Shown in pieces: positions 33,032 to 33,446 of a stretch of 33,446 nt of DNA. The translations under genes were made by a program, and so were the position numbers. Position 1 is the stretch's first letter, and every line of letters starts with the position of its first letter. Where the stretch lies: contig NZ_LABY01000151.1 in assembly GCF_001043975.1 (NCBI RefSeq), positions 1 to 33,446 of the forward strand, read 5' to 3'. This DNA comes from Methylobacterium variabile. GTDB taxonomy: Bacteria; Pseudomonadota; Alphaproteobacteria; Rhizobiales; Beijerinckiaceae. Under the pieces are notes generated by a model that worked only from the letters and a program-made list of their open reading frames with translations, was not told the DNA's origin and searched no databases.

Positions 33032-33446
33032 ATGAGTGAGACGAAAAATCCGGGCGACAAGACGTTGCATACCGGCCCCTCGAAGACGCTGTCGATGAAG
33101 CGTCCGGTCGAGCAGGGGACGGTGCGCCAGAGCTTCTCCCATGGCCGCTCGAAGTCGGTCGTGGTCGAGACGGTGAAACGTCGCGTCGGCGGCGCGCCGG
33201 CCCCGGCTGCGCCGAAGGAAGCGGCGCCGAGCCAAGCGCGCTCCGCTCCCCAGGGGCAGGGCCGTCCGGGCGGGTCGCGCCAGGAGCGCCCGGCCGCCGC
33301 GCGTTCCGGCGTCGTGCTGCGCACCCTGAGCGATCAGGAGCAGAGCGCCCGCATGGCCGCCCTCGTCGACGCCAAGCGTCGCGAGGAGGAGGAGCGCCGT
33401 CGCGCCGTCGAGGAGGCGCAGCGCCGCGCCGAGCGCGAGGCCGCCG
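33032..33446 (+). CDS. infB: Translation initiation factor IF-2, N-terminal part (cut by window end)
   Basis: The frame from ATG 33032 runs off the window and gives 138 residues. It starts with [20 protein letters not shown] and includes [20 protein letters not shown], the highly recognisable start of rhizobial IF-2, then an Ala/Pro/Gln-rich linker and a charged Arg/Glu helical stretch. The GTPase domain lies beyond the window. IF-2 places initiator tRNA on the 30S subunit. It is 114 bp downstream of the ylxR-type gene, in the conserved rimP-nusA-ylxR-infB order. Confidence 0.95.
   Translation, partial: MSETKNPGDKTLHTGPSKTLSMKRPVEQGTVRQSFSHGRSKSVVVETVKRRVGGAPAPAAPKEAAPSQARSAPQGQGRPGGSRQERPAAARSGVVLRTLSDQEQSARMAALVDAKRREEEERRRAVEEAQRRAEREAA

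Overview
The window is very GC-rich and reads like the chromosome of an aerobic alphaproteobacterium, most likely Methylobacterium or a close Rhizobiales relative. The reasons are the rimP-nusA-ylxR-infB order, single-chain indolepyruvate ferredoxin oxidoreductase, a CtrA-type TTAA-N7-TTAA box, alphaproteobacterial NusA and IF2 features, and dispersed palindromic intergenic repeats. The species call is inference from memory of these families; no database search was possible. High GC produces very long antisense open frames, which were discarded.

Layout. 1-238: 3' end of an ISAs1-type insertion sequence. 447-1004 (-): ruvC. 1188-1943 (+): a TauE/SafE-type permease. 1940-7265 (-): a five-gene block reading SBP, permease, ATPase, amidohydrolase and DUF1989 protein, preceded at 7451-7466 by a sequence that fits the sigma-54 consensus at every position. 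7266-8385: a 1.1 kb non-coding stretch with an AT-rich patch and several palindromic repeats. 8386-11877 (-): fused indolepyruvate ferredoxin oxidoreductase. 12393-13424 (+): cysteine synthase. 13896-14153 (+): a small Fis-type DNA-binding protein behind a CtrA box. 14220-15884 (-): a trehalose-synthase-like GH13 enzyme. 15992-18102 (-): a TctDE-like two-component pair, divergent from 18307-22136 (+), a complete Fbp-type ABC importer (SBP, fused double permease, ATPase). 22687-28529 (+): the urea ABC transporter urtABCDE behind a second sigma-54 promoter. 28590-29420 (-): an MNT/HEPN toxin-antitoxin-like pair whose HEPN gene is frameshifted. 29765-33446 (+): rimP, nusA, ylxR and the start of infB, behind a leader with an intrinsic terminator.

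How it fits together. Two separate uptake systems, the urt operon and the amidohydrolase/DUF1989 operon, both carry -24/-12 promoters, which suggests both are switched on by nitrogen limitation through RpoN and probably NtrC. The first imports urea. The second appears to import an unidentified nitrogen compound, then hydrolyse it with a metal-dependent amidohydrolase and a DUF1989 protein, a family that includes carboxyguanidine deiminase subunits. This second operon is the best candidate here for an undescribed pathway. The spacer between urtA and urtB holds three stem-loops, one a dispersed 164-bp palindromic element also found in inverted orientation in front of cysK; it probably tunes binding-protein versus permease expression.
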